NCBI GenBank assembly: GCA_037442505.1 | Contig: JBBIPZ010000004.1 | Location: 44,872-108,871, forward strand | Length of the DNA stretch: 64,000 nt | Direction of reading: 5' to 3' | From: JBBIPZ01 sp037442505 [NCBI: Deltaproteobacteria bacterium] | Lineage (GTDB): Bacteria > CALINM01 | Part shown: piece by piece, positions 52,826-61,690 of the stretch | Position numbering within the stretch: position 1 is the stretch's first letter | How the letters are laid out: each line of letters begins with the position of its first letter | Notes under the pieces: model-generated | What the model saw: only the letters and a program-made list of their open reading frames with translations | The model's database searches: none | Told to the model about the DNA's origin: nothing | Program-made: the position numbers and the translations under genes

Positions 52826-53890
52826 CTAAGCAACTTTTTCTGAACTGTCAAACTTTCCTCTTAATTGTCCACAAGCTGCCAAAATATCACTACCTTTACT
52901 ATCCCTGATCAATACTCGCAAGCCTTTATCCCATAAAACCTGCTGAAAAGATAGCAGTTGTTCCATTTTTGGCGGATTAAAACGCCCGTCACCCCAAGTG
53001 TTAAACATTATGAGATTAATCTTAACCTTTATACCCTTTAAAATAGAAGCCAGCCGCTCTGCATCAGCAACTGAATCATTTATATCACTTAACAAAACAT
53101 ATTCTATTGTAATTTCGCTGTTTTTCTGCAATGGAAACCGCTTTAACGCTTCAACTAACCTCTTTATACGATATTTTTTGTTAACGGGCATAATTTTGTC
53201 TCTTACTTCATCTGTAGTGGCATTTAAAGAAACCGCCAGTTTCACCAGTACGTCCTGCCCTAAGGTTTCAATCTTATCAGCTAAACCGCAAGTAGAAAGT
53301 GTTATTTTACGTGGAGAGTAGTTAAACCCTGCTTGATGTTGTAAAGTCTTTATTGCCTTAACAACATTTTGATAATTTGCAAGTGGCTCCCCCATACCCA
53401 TAAAAACGATGTTGTTTGGTTTTATTCCAGTGATTTCGACAACTTTTATTAATTGAGCCAGAATCTCCCAAGTCTTAAGATTTCGGTCGAACCCCCTGTC
53501 TCCTGTGTTGCAAAACTTACAACCCATTGCACAGCCTAATTGAGACGAGATGCAAATAGTGTAGCGTCGCTCATCAGGTATCAATACGGTCTCTATTAAT
53601 CCCTCGTCTTCAGTCTGGAAAAGAAACTTTTGCGTGCCATCAATAGATTGAAGCCTTGCTTTAATACTTAATTGCTTGATATCAAAGTTTTTTTTCAATT
53701 CTTCCCTAAAATCTTTAGAAAGATCCGTCATCAAATCAAAACTACAACACCCTTTGGCATAAAGCCATTTGAAAAGTTGTTTAACCCTGTATTCTTTGTG
53801 GCAATTCGTCACGAAGAGCTCTTTTAGCTCTTCGTATGTGTAGTTCCTTATATCATTCATAAATGAAAAAAGTGGCGTTTTAACGCTCAT
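52826..53890 (-). CDS. rlmN: 23S rRNA (adenine-2503-C2) methyltransferase
   Basis: A 354-aa radical-SAM enzyme. The cluster motif CAMGCKFCNTG gives CxxxCxxC. Other marks are GMGEPLANYQNVVKAI and the C-terminal Cys in ILAACGQLRGK used for the methyl intermediate. It modifies A2503 of 23S rRNA and A37 of some tRNAs. The N-terminal start could be the ATG at 53890 or M11. Confidence 0.95.
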   Translation of the reverse strand: MSVKTPLFSFMNDIRNYTYEELKELFVTNCHKEYRVKQLFKWLYAKGCCSFDLMTDLSKDFREELKKNFDIKQLSIKARLQSIDGTQKFLFQTEDEGLIETVLIPDERRYTICISSQLGCAMGCKFCNTGDRGFDRNLKTWEILAQLIKVVEITGIKPNNIVFMGMGEPLANYQNVVKAIKTLQHQAGFNYSPRKITLSTCGLADKIETLGQDVLVKLAVSLNATTDEVRDKIMPVNKKYRIKRLVEALKRFPLQKNSEITIEYVLLSDINDSVADAERLASILKGIKVKINLIMFNTWGDGRFNPPKMEQLLSFQQVLWDKGLRVLIRDSKGSDILAACGQLRGKFDSSEKVA

Positions 53891-53898
53891 CTAATACT

Positions 53899-54315
53899 TT
53901 ATTCGCAAAACTCCAGGGCACTAAAAAAGTATTTAACTTCATATTCTGCTGTTTCTTTAGCATCCGAACCATGAACCGAATTTTTCTCCAGATCTACTGC
54001 AAATTCCTTTCTAATGGTTCCCGGTTCTGCATTTGCTGGATTGGTAGCACCCATAAGCTTTCGCCAATCTGCTATTGCGTTTTCCTTTTTTAGAACCATT
54101 GCGATGCATGGACCAGATGACATATAGTCTGTAAGACTATCAAAAAAAGGCTTGCCCTTATGAACCGCATAAAAACCCTCTGCCTCTTTCTTTGTGAGCC
54201 ATATCTTCTTCATGGCAACTATTTCAAAGTTTGCTTCTTCAATTCGAGAAATAATTTTACCCGCTAATTTTCTTTCACACGCATCCGGTTTAATAATTGC
54301 AAAAGTTTTTTCCAT
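53899..54315 (-). CDS. ndk: Nucleoside diphosphate kinase
   Basis: A 138-aa enzyme with [35 protein letters not shown] and the phospho-His in NSVHGSDA. It balances NTP pools. An AGGAG site precedes the ATG. It lies 8 bp before rlmN. Confidence 0.96.
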   Translation of the reverse strand: MEKTFAIIKPDACERKLAGKIISRIEEANFEIVAMKKIWLTKKEAEGFYAVHKGKPFFDSLTDYMSSGPCIAMVLKKENAIADWRKLMGATNPANAEPGTIRKEFAVDLEKNSVHGSDAKETAEYEVKYFFSALEFCE

Positions 54316-54404
54316 CTCATCTCTCCTGTATTTTGTCTTTATTTTTTGCTTTATTTTAACCCATCACATAAATTTTGTAAATACCCCATAATCACTGAAA
54401 AAAC

Positions 54405-54433
54405 TTGACATACTTAAAACATCACTGTAACAT
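54405..54433 (+). promoter_or_regulatory. Promoter of dedA
   Basis: Perfect TTGACA, 17 bases, TAACAT on the plus strand. The downstream leader is about 110 bases. CTGTAACAT occurs at 54425..54433 and again at 54449..54457, a direct repeat overlapping the -10. Confidence 0.55.
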
Positions 54434-54485
54434 ACTAAATCAAAATTGCTGTAACATGGTCATATATAATTTTGAAAACGCTTCA

Positions 54486-54499
54486 AACGTGTGCACGTT
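54486..54499. promoter_or_regulatory. Dyad in the dedA leader
   Basis: AACGTG-TG-CACGTT is a perfect 6-bp inverted repeat with a 2-base centre. It is a possible operator; no regulator is identified. The interval 54316..54552 shows no gene. Confidence 0.35.
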
Positions 54500-54552
54500 G
54501 CTTTACTACTAAATTTTTGGAGATAAGGTTTTTTTATTGCCTGATAAGATAA

Positions 54553-55188
54553 ATGGAACTAATCTCGGAGCTTTTTTCATACTTAATTCACTTAGACAAA
54601 CACTTAGCCTTACTAATTGACAAATACGGCTCTTTAACATATATCATTTTTTTTCTCATAGTATTTTGTGAAACGGGGCTTGTTGTTACACCATTTTTAC
54701 CGGGCGACTCTTTGCTTTTTGCTGCGGGAACTTTTGCTGCATTGGGTTCTTTAAATGTTCATGTGCTAACCTTTATCCTGATAGCGGCTGCTATCCTGGG
54801 AGATACCGTAAACTATACCATTGGCTATCAATTAGGTGAAAAAATACTTAAAATGAACAGTAAAATAATTAAAAAAGAACACATAGAAAAGACCCATAAG
54901 TTTTACGAAAAACATGGCGGCAAAACTATAATTTTAGCCCGTTTTGTACCTATCGTTAGAACATTTGCACCTTTTGTTGCCGGATTAGGAGAAATGACCT
55001 ACTCGCGATTTTTATCCTATAATATCATTGGTGGAATTGCCTGGGTATCAATTTTTATTTATGGTGGATATCTTTTTGGTAATATGCCTTTAATAAAAAA
55101 CAACTTCACAATCGCCATTATGGTTATAATAATCCTTTCTATCATGCCCGGAATAATCGAGGTTTTAAAACACAAACTTAAAAAATAG
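54553..55188 (+). CDS. DedA-family membrane protein
   Basis: A 211-aa SNARE-associated-fold protein with about five membrane helices. It shows [37 protein letters not shown], a reentrant [32 protein letters not shown] and a final helix ([17 protein letters not shown]). DedA proteins flip polyprenyl or phospholipids. No ribosome site is seen close to the ATG. Confidence 0.92.
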   Translation: MELISELFSYLIHLDKHLALLIDKYGSLTYIIFFLIVFCETGLVVTPFLPGDSLLFAAGTFAALGSLNVHVLTFILIAAAILGDTVNYTIGYQLGEKILKMNSKIIKKEHIEKTHKFYEKHGGKTIILARFVPIVRTFAPFVAGLGEMTYSRFLSYNIIGGIAWVSIFIYGGYLFGNMPLIKNNFTIAIMVIIILSIMPGIIEVLKHKLKK

Positions 55189-55200
55189 TGTTTTTTTTAT

Positions 55201-56367
55201 TTAGCTTGTTCTTAATGCATCTACGATATTCATTTTTGCAGCTCTAACTGCGGGCAGGACACCACCTATTAGCCCCATAAATAACGAAAATAAAATAGAT
55301 TTTAATGCAATATCAAAGTTAAGGTCGAAAGAAAACGCCAATTCTGAAAACGTCTGAAAATTCACAGTGGAGACGGTAAAATACTGTAAAAATGACGATA
55401 AGAATATCCCCAGTATTCCACCGGCAAGACCTAAAACTAGTGATTCGAGTATAAAAGATATTAAAATGTCTTTTTTTTGAAAACCCAATGCGCGTAATGT
55501 TCCAATCTCACCCACCCTATTTGCAACAGCAGAAAACATTGTTATCATCGCACCTATAATTGCCCCGATAGAAAATATTGATGTGACGGAAAATCCTAAA
55601 ATCCTCAAAAATTTTGCCATCACTTCAGATTGGTCTTTATAGTACTGTGTCTCTCTTTTTGCTTCAAGCGTGAGGCGTGGGTCTGTTTCTATCGTTTTTT
55701 TCAAATTATCAAAAAAATCCGGATTTTGCATCTTGAAGATAATCGAAGAATATGTGGGTCTTTTAAAAGCCTGTAAAAGCTGCTCGCTATCTCCCCATAT
55801 CTCCGAATTGAAAGCCCTGTTACCTGCATCAAAAATACCAACAATTGTCCATTCTCTCATTGCAAAACGTATCTTATCACCAATATTACAATCACTAAAT
55901 GTTTCTGCAATCTTTTTTCCAACAATAATCTCTGAAGTGCCCGTTCTAAAAGGTCTGCCAATAATAATTTTAAGTTCATCTCTAAGTGAAAAGGATGCAT
56001 CAGATACACCCCGAATTACGACATTTGACGGTTTTGAAGTACCAATCTTGGGCAACGATATCAAAACGACAAGCTCTTTGGCTAACATTTTCTTGCCATC
56101 ATAAGACATCGCAATGTTTGGTAACATTTGAACGATATTTGCCTGTTGTCTGTCTATTCCACTTTGCACTTCTGTACCAGCAGCCTTTCTTATTACCACG
56201 ACATTTTCACTACTTCCTGTTTCCACAAGCGTCTTCTCAAAACCAGCAGCCAGCATAAGCACCGCAGAAAACACAAAAACCACCAGAGCCATCCCAAAGG
56301 TAGTCAGAAACGTTGTCATCTTTCTTACCTTAAGATTCCGGATACTGTATGAGATAGGTACCGCCAT
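55201..56367 (-). CDS. FtsX/MacB-type ABC permease (second)
   Basis: A 388-aa permease. One N-terminal helix (about 15-40), a large periplasmic domain with I-x-GRPFRTG and VGKKIAETF, and three C-terminal helices (about 265-290, 310-340, 355-375) with the FtsX coupling helix GEIGTLRALGFQKKDI. Its start overlaps the first permease's stop by one base. Confidence 0.9.
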   Translation of the reverse strand: MAVPISYSIRNLKVRKMTTFLTTFGMALVVFVFSAVLMLAAGFEKTLVETGSSENVVVIRKAAGTEVQSGIDRQQANIVQMLPNIAMSYDGKKMLAKELVVLISLPKIGTSKPSNVVIRGVSDASFSLRDELKIIIGRPFRTGTSEIIVGKKIAETFSDCNIGDKIRFAMREWTIVGIFDAGNRAFNSEIWGDSEQLLQAFKRPTYSSIIFKMQNPDFFDNLKKTIETDPRLTLEAKRETQYYKDQSEVMAKFLRILGFSVTSIFSIGAIIGAMITMFSAVANRVGEIGTLRALGFQKKDILISFILESLVLGLAGGILGIFLSSFLQYFTVSTVNFQTFSELAFSFDLNFDIALKSILFSLFMGLIGGVLPAVRAAKMNIVDALRTS

Positions 56368-57524
56368 CAGCCAATTCTCCTCAATCCATCAGCAACCTTT
56401 ATTTTTGAAGCCCTTATAATAGGTAATACTGCAGCAATCACACCGACAACAAATCCAGAAACAATACTTAGATATATCGTGTTACTACTTATGTTAAATA
56501 TCGGAAAAAAGTTTTCAAGTGACTTGTGAAAATAATGAGCAGCCGGGAAAATCAGGATTGTTCCGACAAACCCGCCAACGCAAGAAATAAAAATTGATTC
56601 TAAAAAAATTATCGTTGCAATATATTTCCAGTCGAAGCCCATTGCCTTAAGTATAGAATACTCTCCAATACGTTCTCTTGCGGTCATAGCCATTGTGTTT
56701 GCAACAACAAACATTATTATCAGGATAATCATAAAAGAAATCACTTGAATAACCACAACTATGGCCTCTGTCATAGCGACAAAACTTAAGTTAAACGCTT
56801 TTTCCGTTTCTGTGATCGTTTCTGCAAGAGAATTTTTGAATAATCTGTCAATCTCAAGTGATATTTTTGCCGCATCGTCGTGATTTTTTATTCCCACGAT
56901 ATAAATACCAACCTGATCAGCCCTTCGTGGTGCATTTTTTTTAAGACTTTCATTTAGATAGTCCCAGTGAAAAAAGAAGATCCCTTCGTCTGTCTTTTTA
57001 TCTCTTCCTTTATAGATACCACGCAAAACAAATTCCCAGTTACCAGGAAAAATTGTTCCCTTAAGTGTAATCTTATCACCGATTTTCCATCCATACTTTT
57101 CCGCCTGAATACGTCCTACTATTGCCCCCCTCTTGTCTTTAAGAAAGCTTTCCTTTTCTTCTTTTGAAAGGATAAATTCGGGATAAAGTTCCAGATAGCT
57201 TTGTGGCTCTACTGCAAAATTAGGGAAAAAGTTTTTTTCACTAATATAAATTCCACCAAACCAGTTTCCATAAGAAACAGTTGTTACACCATCCACCTTT
57301 TTTATCTTTTCTTTATAAGAAATGGGGAGTGTAAAAGCTATCGATATAGCATTTCTGGTAATAATTCTGTTTTCTGAGGCTGCTTCAGCCCCTGCATACC
57401 AGGCGTTAACAATTGTGCGTAAAAGCCCAAACGCAAGTATCGCAATCGTCATCGCAAAAATTGTAAGTATTGTACGAGCCTTATGTCTGAATGCGTTTTT
57501 AAATGCTAATTTAAGCAGTTGCAT
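56367..57524 (-). CDS. FtsX/MacB-type ABC permease (first)
   Basis: A 385-aa permease with the same topology: helix (about 15-35), periplasmic domain and three helices, with GEYSILKAMGFDWKYIATIIFLES as the coupling helix. It differs much from its neighbour, so the transporter is probably a heterodimer of the two. It overlaps the ATPase gene by 14 bp. Confidence 0.9.
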   Translation of the reverse strand: MQLLKLAFKNAFRHKARTILTIFAMTIAILAFGLLRTIVNAWYAGAEAASENRIITRNAISIAFTLPISYKEKIKKVDGVTTVSYGNWFGGIYISEKNFFPNFAVEPQSYLELYPEFILSKEEKESFLKDKRGAIVGRIQAEKYGWKIGDKITLKGTIFPGNWEFVLRGIYKGRDKKTDEGIFFFHWDYLNESLKKNAPRRADQVGIYIVGIKNHDDAAKISLEIDRLFKNSLAETITETEKAFNLSFVAMTEAIVVVIQVISFMIILIIMFVVANTMAMTARERIGEYSILKAMGFDWKYIATIIFLESIFISCVGGFVGTILIFPAAHYFHKSLENFFPIFNISSNTIYLSIVSGFVVGVIAAVLPIIRASKIKVADGLRRIG

Positions 57525-58191
57525 TATTCAAGACACCTTTATCCAAATGTCTGATTATATGTGCCTTTTCTGCCGCCCTTGGATCATGAGTAACCATAAT
57601 TATCGTTTTGTTAAGTTCTTTATTAAGTTGCTCCATCAAATTTAGTATATCTGTTGCCGAAGCCCTATCTAAATCACCAGTAGGCTCATCAGCAACAAGT
57701 ATTGTTGGGTCTGTCACAATAGCTCTTGCGATTGCCACACGTTGTTGTTGTCCGCCAGATAATTGTGATGGATAGTGACTTGCGCGGTCAGTTAGACTAA
57801 CCATTCTTAATGCTAACTCAACATGCTGTTTTCTTTCGCTTTTTGAGAGATTGAGTAGCAACAAAGGTAATTCAACATTCTCATAGGCAGTTAAAACTGG
57901 GATTAAATTATAAAATTGAAAAATAAAACCAACGTGGTTAGAACGCCATCTTGCCAACTCAGATTCTGATAATTTAGTTATATCAGTACTACCAATAACA
58001 ATCGAGCCACTATCAGCAGAGTCAATTCCAGCAATAAGGTTAAGCAAAGTGCTTTTGCCCGAACCAGAAGGTCCCATCAAAGCAAGAAACTCTCCTTGTT
58101 GAATATCAAGGTTTATATTTTCTAACACGGGAATGACCTGGTTTCCTCTTTTGTAAGACTTATTCAGGTTTCTAATACTAACTATATTCAA
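57511..58191 (-). CDS. ABC ATPase of the MacB/LolD type
   Basis: A 226-aa ATPase with Walker A GPSGSGKST, Q-loop FIFQFYNL, signature LSGGQQQRVAIARAI, Walker B ILVADEPTGDLD and H-loop VTHD. The 'SADSGSIVIGSTDITKLS' loop is typical of LolD/MacB types. The start is TTG, 3 bases after the adaptor stop. It drives the two permeases. Confidence 0.92.
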   Translation of the reverse strand: MNIVSIRNLNKSYKRGNQVIPVLENINLDIQQGEFLALMGPSGSGKSTLLNLIAGIDSADSGSIVIGSTDITKLSESELARWRSNHVGFIFQFYNLIPVLTAYENVELPLLLLNLSKSERKQHVELALRMVSLTDRASHYPSQLSGGQQQRVAIARAIVTDPTILVADEPTGDLDRASATDILNLMEQLNKELNKTIIMVTHDPRAAEKAHIIRHLDKGVLNNATA

Positions 58192-58194
58192 CTG

Positions 58195-59394
58195 TTATTT
58201 AGCCTCTATCTTAATTTTTGAGTTGTTTTTAAGATGTTTAGGTGGTGCTAATACAACTTTATCCATAGCTTTAACACCCGATAGCAGTTCTACATCATCG
58301 CCAAAGGTATCACCCAATACTACCGGAGTTAAAACAGCTTTATCTTCCTTGATCAAAAAAACAAAGTTTTTACCGTCTTTTTCGAAGATAGCTGTTTTTT
58401 TAACCATTAAACGCTGTTTATCTTCTTTTTCTGTAGGCTTTCGGGATAAGAAGCTGACCTTGGCACTCATTTCTGGAAGTATCCTCTTGTCATTTTCGAA
58501 AAACTTAACCTTTATCATAATCGAAGCCTTTGTTCTGTCAGCAGTAGGAACAATCATATGCACCTGCCCTTTAAAATGTTTATCCGGTATAGCGTCTAAC
58601 TGTATTACACAGGGTTGTCCTACTTTCACAGCATTGATATTTGCTTCTGAAACGTCAACCTCCACTAATAAGGATGTAAGATCTGCAATCGTAACTACAG
58701 CAGCTTTTGCATTTGCTGCAGCACCTAAGGGAGTTATTATGTCACCAATATCAGCATTTTTAGTCAAAACTACACTATCAAACGGTGCTCTGATTAAGGT
58801 ATATTCTAATGCAACCTCTGTTGACTTCAAAGCAGCCAAAGCAGCGTTTAATGAAGCATTCGCATTTTCTAAAGCCGCCTTTGCCTTCCTATAACGAAGC
58901 GTCGCCAAGTCAAGTTCTGCCTGAGTTGCAAAACCCCTATTAAAAAGAGCCTTTTGTCTATCGAGATCTATCTTGGCGTCATCCAGTTCTGCCTTTGCAC
59001 TATCGACATTTGCCTTTGCTACATTCAGATTAGCCTCTGATTGATTTTTTAATGCGACCACATCTTCGTTTTCTAACTTTGCGACAATTTGATCTTTTTT
59101 GACATGATCACCCTCTTCCACTCCAAGCCAGACAAGTCTGCCAGTAGTTTTAGACGCCAAGGCAGCCTTTCTCTGGGCAACCACATAACCGCTTGCGTTC
59201 AAGGTAATCAATGACTGTGAGGGATATGTATAATTAACTGTTGTAGCAACAACATTGATACTTTTAGAATGAAAAAATAAAAATGCTGCGGCTATAAAAA
59301 CAATAATAAATACAATAAAAAACGCGAACTTTTTGCGTGGTTTATTACTGGCTTCTTTGTTTAATCTTAACTTTGAAAGATCTTCCTGAGTCAT
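58195..59394 (-). CDS. Periplasmic membrane-fusion adaptor (MacA/HlyD type)
   Basis: A 399-aa protein with one N-terminal membrane helix (about 23-43), a lipoyl/biotinyl-like domain split by a long helical hairpin (about 110-195, Ala/Lys-rich coiled coil ANVDSAKAELDDAKIDLDRQKAL), and beta-barrel domains. It connects an inner-membrane pump to an outer-membrane channel. No TolC-type gene is adjacent. It heads the ABC operon. Confidence 0.92.
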   Translation of the reverse strand: MTQEDLSKLRLNKEASNKPRKKFAFFIVFIIVFIAAAFLFFHSKSINVVATTVNYTYPSQSLITLNASGYVVAQRKAALASKTTGRLVWLGVEEGDHVKKDQIVAKLENEDVVALKNQSEANLNVAKANVDSAKAELDDAKIDLDRQKALFNRGFATQAELDLATLRYRKAKAALENANASLNAALAALKSTEVALEYTLIRAPFDSVVLTKNADIGDIITPLGAAANAKAAVVTIADLTSLLVEVDVSEANINAVKVGQPCVIQLDAIPDKHFKGQVHMIVPTADRTKASIMIKVKFFENDKRILPEMSAKVSFLSRKPTEKEDKQRLMVKKTAIFEKDGKNFVFLIKEDKAVLTPVVLGDTFGDDVELLSGVKAMDKVVLAPPKHLKNNSKIKIEAK

Positions 59395-59448
59395 AAGGCC
59401 CCTTTTGTTTTTTGACTGTTAATTTTTTGCTTGATCTATTGCTAAACC

Positions 59449-60573
59449 TTAGTTTTGCCTCAACTCTATTAATGTTATCTCTGGACGAGCAAAAATTCTT
59501 ATTGGCGGTCCCCATGTTCCCGTTCCTCGACTTGTATATAATAATGGAAATTTCGCTAAAATCTCAGAACTATTAATCTTTTTATAAGAGTCCTGTCTTA
59601 ATTCATACAATCCTGTATTCAAAGGAAAAGCGAATCTAGTGATATAGTAAAAAGGAAAAATCTGGCCTTTATGAGTATGTCCAGACAGTTGAATGTCGAA
59701 AAAATTTAGACTTTTTTTATTAATCAATGGTCTATGTTTCAGGAAAATCGTAAACAGCCCATTATCAATAGTTGTAAGAATTTTCTGCTTTTTTTCTAAT
59801 TCTCCATCGTCCACACCTGCAATATTAAGAATATTTCCTACACAAACCACATCTCCCCTAAGCAACCTGAATCCTGATGCTTCGATAAAATTAATTGACT
59901 GTTTCAATCCTGCATAGTATTCATGATTACCCGTAACAGCATACTTGCCAAGAGGTGGCGTTAACCCAACAAAAATCTCTAAATGCCGCATGATATCATT
60001 TGCCTGACCATCAATGATATCTCCTGTAGCCACAATAATATCAGGGTTCAATTTTTTAATCATTTCGAGAATATTTTCTACCCTTTTACCACGTACAATC
60101 AATCCCAAATGTAGGTCTGATATCTGCAGTATTTTTAGACTTTTGACGTCTCTGGGCAGTTTTGGAGTTTTGATTATTAATCTTTCGACAACAACATTTT
60201 GAGCTTCATAAAAACCATAGATAATAAGTAAGAACGTTGCAATCAAAGAAAAATAAAAACGAATGTTTGCTTTTATAGGTAAAAATAAATTCGTTACGAT
60301 AGATATCAGCTCGAGAAAAAGCGATAAAACAAAAAACATAAAAATAGAAGCCATCCACATATAACCTATATAAGCTGTGATACGTGCCAAATTGAAAAAT
60401 TCTTTTCGTTCTATAATTCGTGTTGCAACTGGCATAAAACACAGCAAAGCAAGTAATGCTATAACTACAACCAATAAGTATCCATGCAGATGAAAAAAGC
60501 GTCTTAACTTAAAAAAAAGATATAAATGTAACAGCCCATAAAGTGTGAAAAATGTTGAGAGAAAAAGATACAT
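59449..60573 (-). CDS. Membrane metallophosphoesterase
   Basis: A 374-aa protein. The first 130 residues hold about four membrane helices. The rest is a calcineurin-like phosphoesterase with ILQISDLHLG, VATGDIIDG, VTGNHEYY, LKHRP, LSGHTHKGQIFPF and a C-terminal RGTGTWGPPIR. It is like YkoQ/YaeI types; a lipid pyrophosphate substrate is possible. It may be the last gene of the two-component run. Confidence 0.88.
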   Translation of the reverse strand: MYLFLSTFFTLYGLLHLYLFFKLRRFFHLHGYLLVVVIALLALLCFMPVATRIIERKEFFNLARITAYIGYMWMASIFMFFVLSLFLELISIVTNLFLPIKANIRFYFSLIATFLLIIYGFYEAQNVVVERLIIKTPKLPRDVKSLKILQISDLHLGLIVRGKRVENILEMIKKLNPDIIVATGDIIDGQANDIMRHLEIFVGLTPPLGKYAVTGNHEYYAGLKQSINFIEASGFRLLRGDVVCVGNILNIAGVDDGELEKKQKILTTIDNGLFTIFLKHRPLINKKSLNFFDIQLSGHTHKGQIFPFYYITRFAFPLNTGLYELRQDSYKKINSSEILAKFPLLYTSRGTGTWGPPIRIFARPEITLIELRQN

Positions 60574-60582
60574 AATTAACTA

Positions 60583-61665
60583 TCAGCTATGCCTATTGTA
60601 AATATCGTTAAAAAGCTGTTCGCATTTTTCAAAAGCATTAAGTACATCTGGATCAAAATGTTCAGGCAAAGTTCTGCCATCTCCTTCTGTAATTATTTTA
60701 AACACTTCTTCATGTGTTAAAGGTCTTTTGTATGGTCTTTTACTTCTTAAAGCATCATACTGGTCACATATAATCAAGATTCTCCCCTCCAGCGGAATAT
60801 CTTCCCCTTTTAAACAACGTGGATAACCAGTCCCGTCCCACCTTTCGTGATGCGTAAGTGCAATTTTTTCCGCCATTTCTAAAAATGGGAGTTTTGAATC
60901 TTTTAAAATTTCAGCACCAATAATAGTGTGAGACTTTATGATTTCAAATTCTTCTGGGGTTAACCTGCCAGCTTTAAGCAGGATTGTATCAGATATTCCA
61001 ACCTTTCCAATATCATGCATTGTGCTTGCAAACATTATTGTTTCAACAAAATCTTTACTTTCGCCCAACTCCTCTGCGATCGCTTTTGTGTAAAAACTCA
61101 TTCTTTTTATATGCTCACCTGTATCCTCATCTCTATACTCACTGGCTTTTACTAATCTATGAACAATTTCAATGTTAGCCTGTTTAAGTTCTTCTAAAGC
61201 TACTAAAAGCTCTGCTGTTCTTTCCTTTACTGTTTTTTCTAACAGGATTTTGTAATCTTTTTCGAGCTCGATGTATCTAATATGCTTTGTAGCCTTGTCC
61301 AGTGCTTGTGTTATCTGTTCCGACTTATAAGGCTTTATAATAAAGTCAAAAGCACCTTTTTTTAACGCATCTATCGCCACATCTACTTCTGCATAAGCAG
61401 TCATAACAATCACTGGTATCTCAGGATAGATATTGTGCACTCTGCCTAAAAACTCAATACCATCCATCTCTGGCATTTTGTAGTCAGTGATTATTATATC
61501 TGGAACGTATTCATGTTTTAATGCTGCAAGTGCAGCAATAGCACTATCATACTTAGTTGTATTGTAACCCAATATTTCAAGCAGCGTTGATAATGAATCC
61601 AAGACAAACTGGTCATCATCTACCACCAAAACAGATAGCCTACTTATAGTATTATCGTTAGTCAC
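60583..61665 (-). CDS. HD-GYP response regulator (c-di-GMP phosphodiesterase)
   Basis: A 360-aa protein. Receiver (1-125; D16-D18, D61, K111), a coiled-coil linker (about 130-165), and an HD-GYP domain: H217/D218 in MHDIGKVG, SHTIIGAEIL, HHERWDGTGYP and PLEGRI. It should hydrolyse c-di-GMP when phosphorylated. The start is GTG. It lies 25 bp after the hybrid kinase gene, its likely partner. Confidence 0.92.
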   Translation of the reverse strand: MTNDNTISRLSVLVVDDDQFVLDSLSTLLEILGYNTTKYDSAIAALAALKHEYVPDIIITDYKMPEMDGIEFLGRVHNIYPEIPVIVMTAYAEVDVAIDALKKGAFDFIIKPYKSEQITQALDKATKHIRYIELEKDYKILLEKTVKERTAELLVALEELKQANIEIVHRLVKASEYRDEDTGEHIKRMSFYTKAIAEELGESKDFVETIMFASTMHDIGKVGISDTILLKAGRLTPEEFEIIKSHTIIGAEILKDSKLPFLEMAEKIALTHHERWDGTGYPRCLKGEDIPLEGRILIICDQYDALRSKRPYKRPLTHEEVFKIITEGDGRTLPEHFDPDVLNAFEKCEQLFNDIYNRHS

Positions 61666-61690
61666 AATTATACTCTATTTAAAATTTTGC

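Noticed and set aside
55201-57524. Two adjacent FtsX-like genes could be one gene broken by a frameshift.
   Set aside because: Each has its own N-terminal helix, periplasmic domain and three C-terminal helices, with a normal stop-start overlap.
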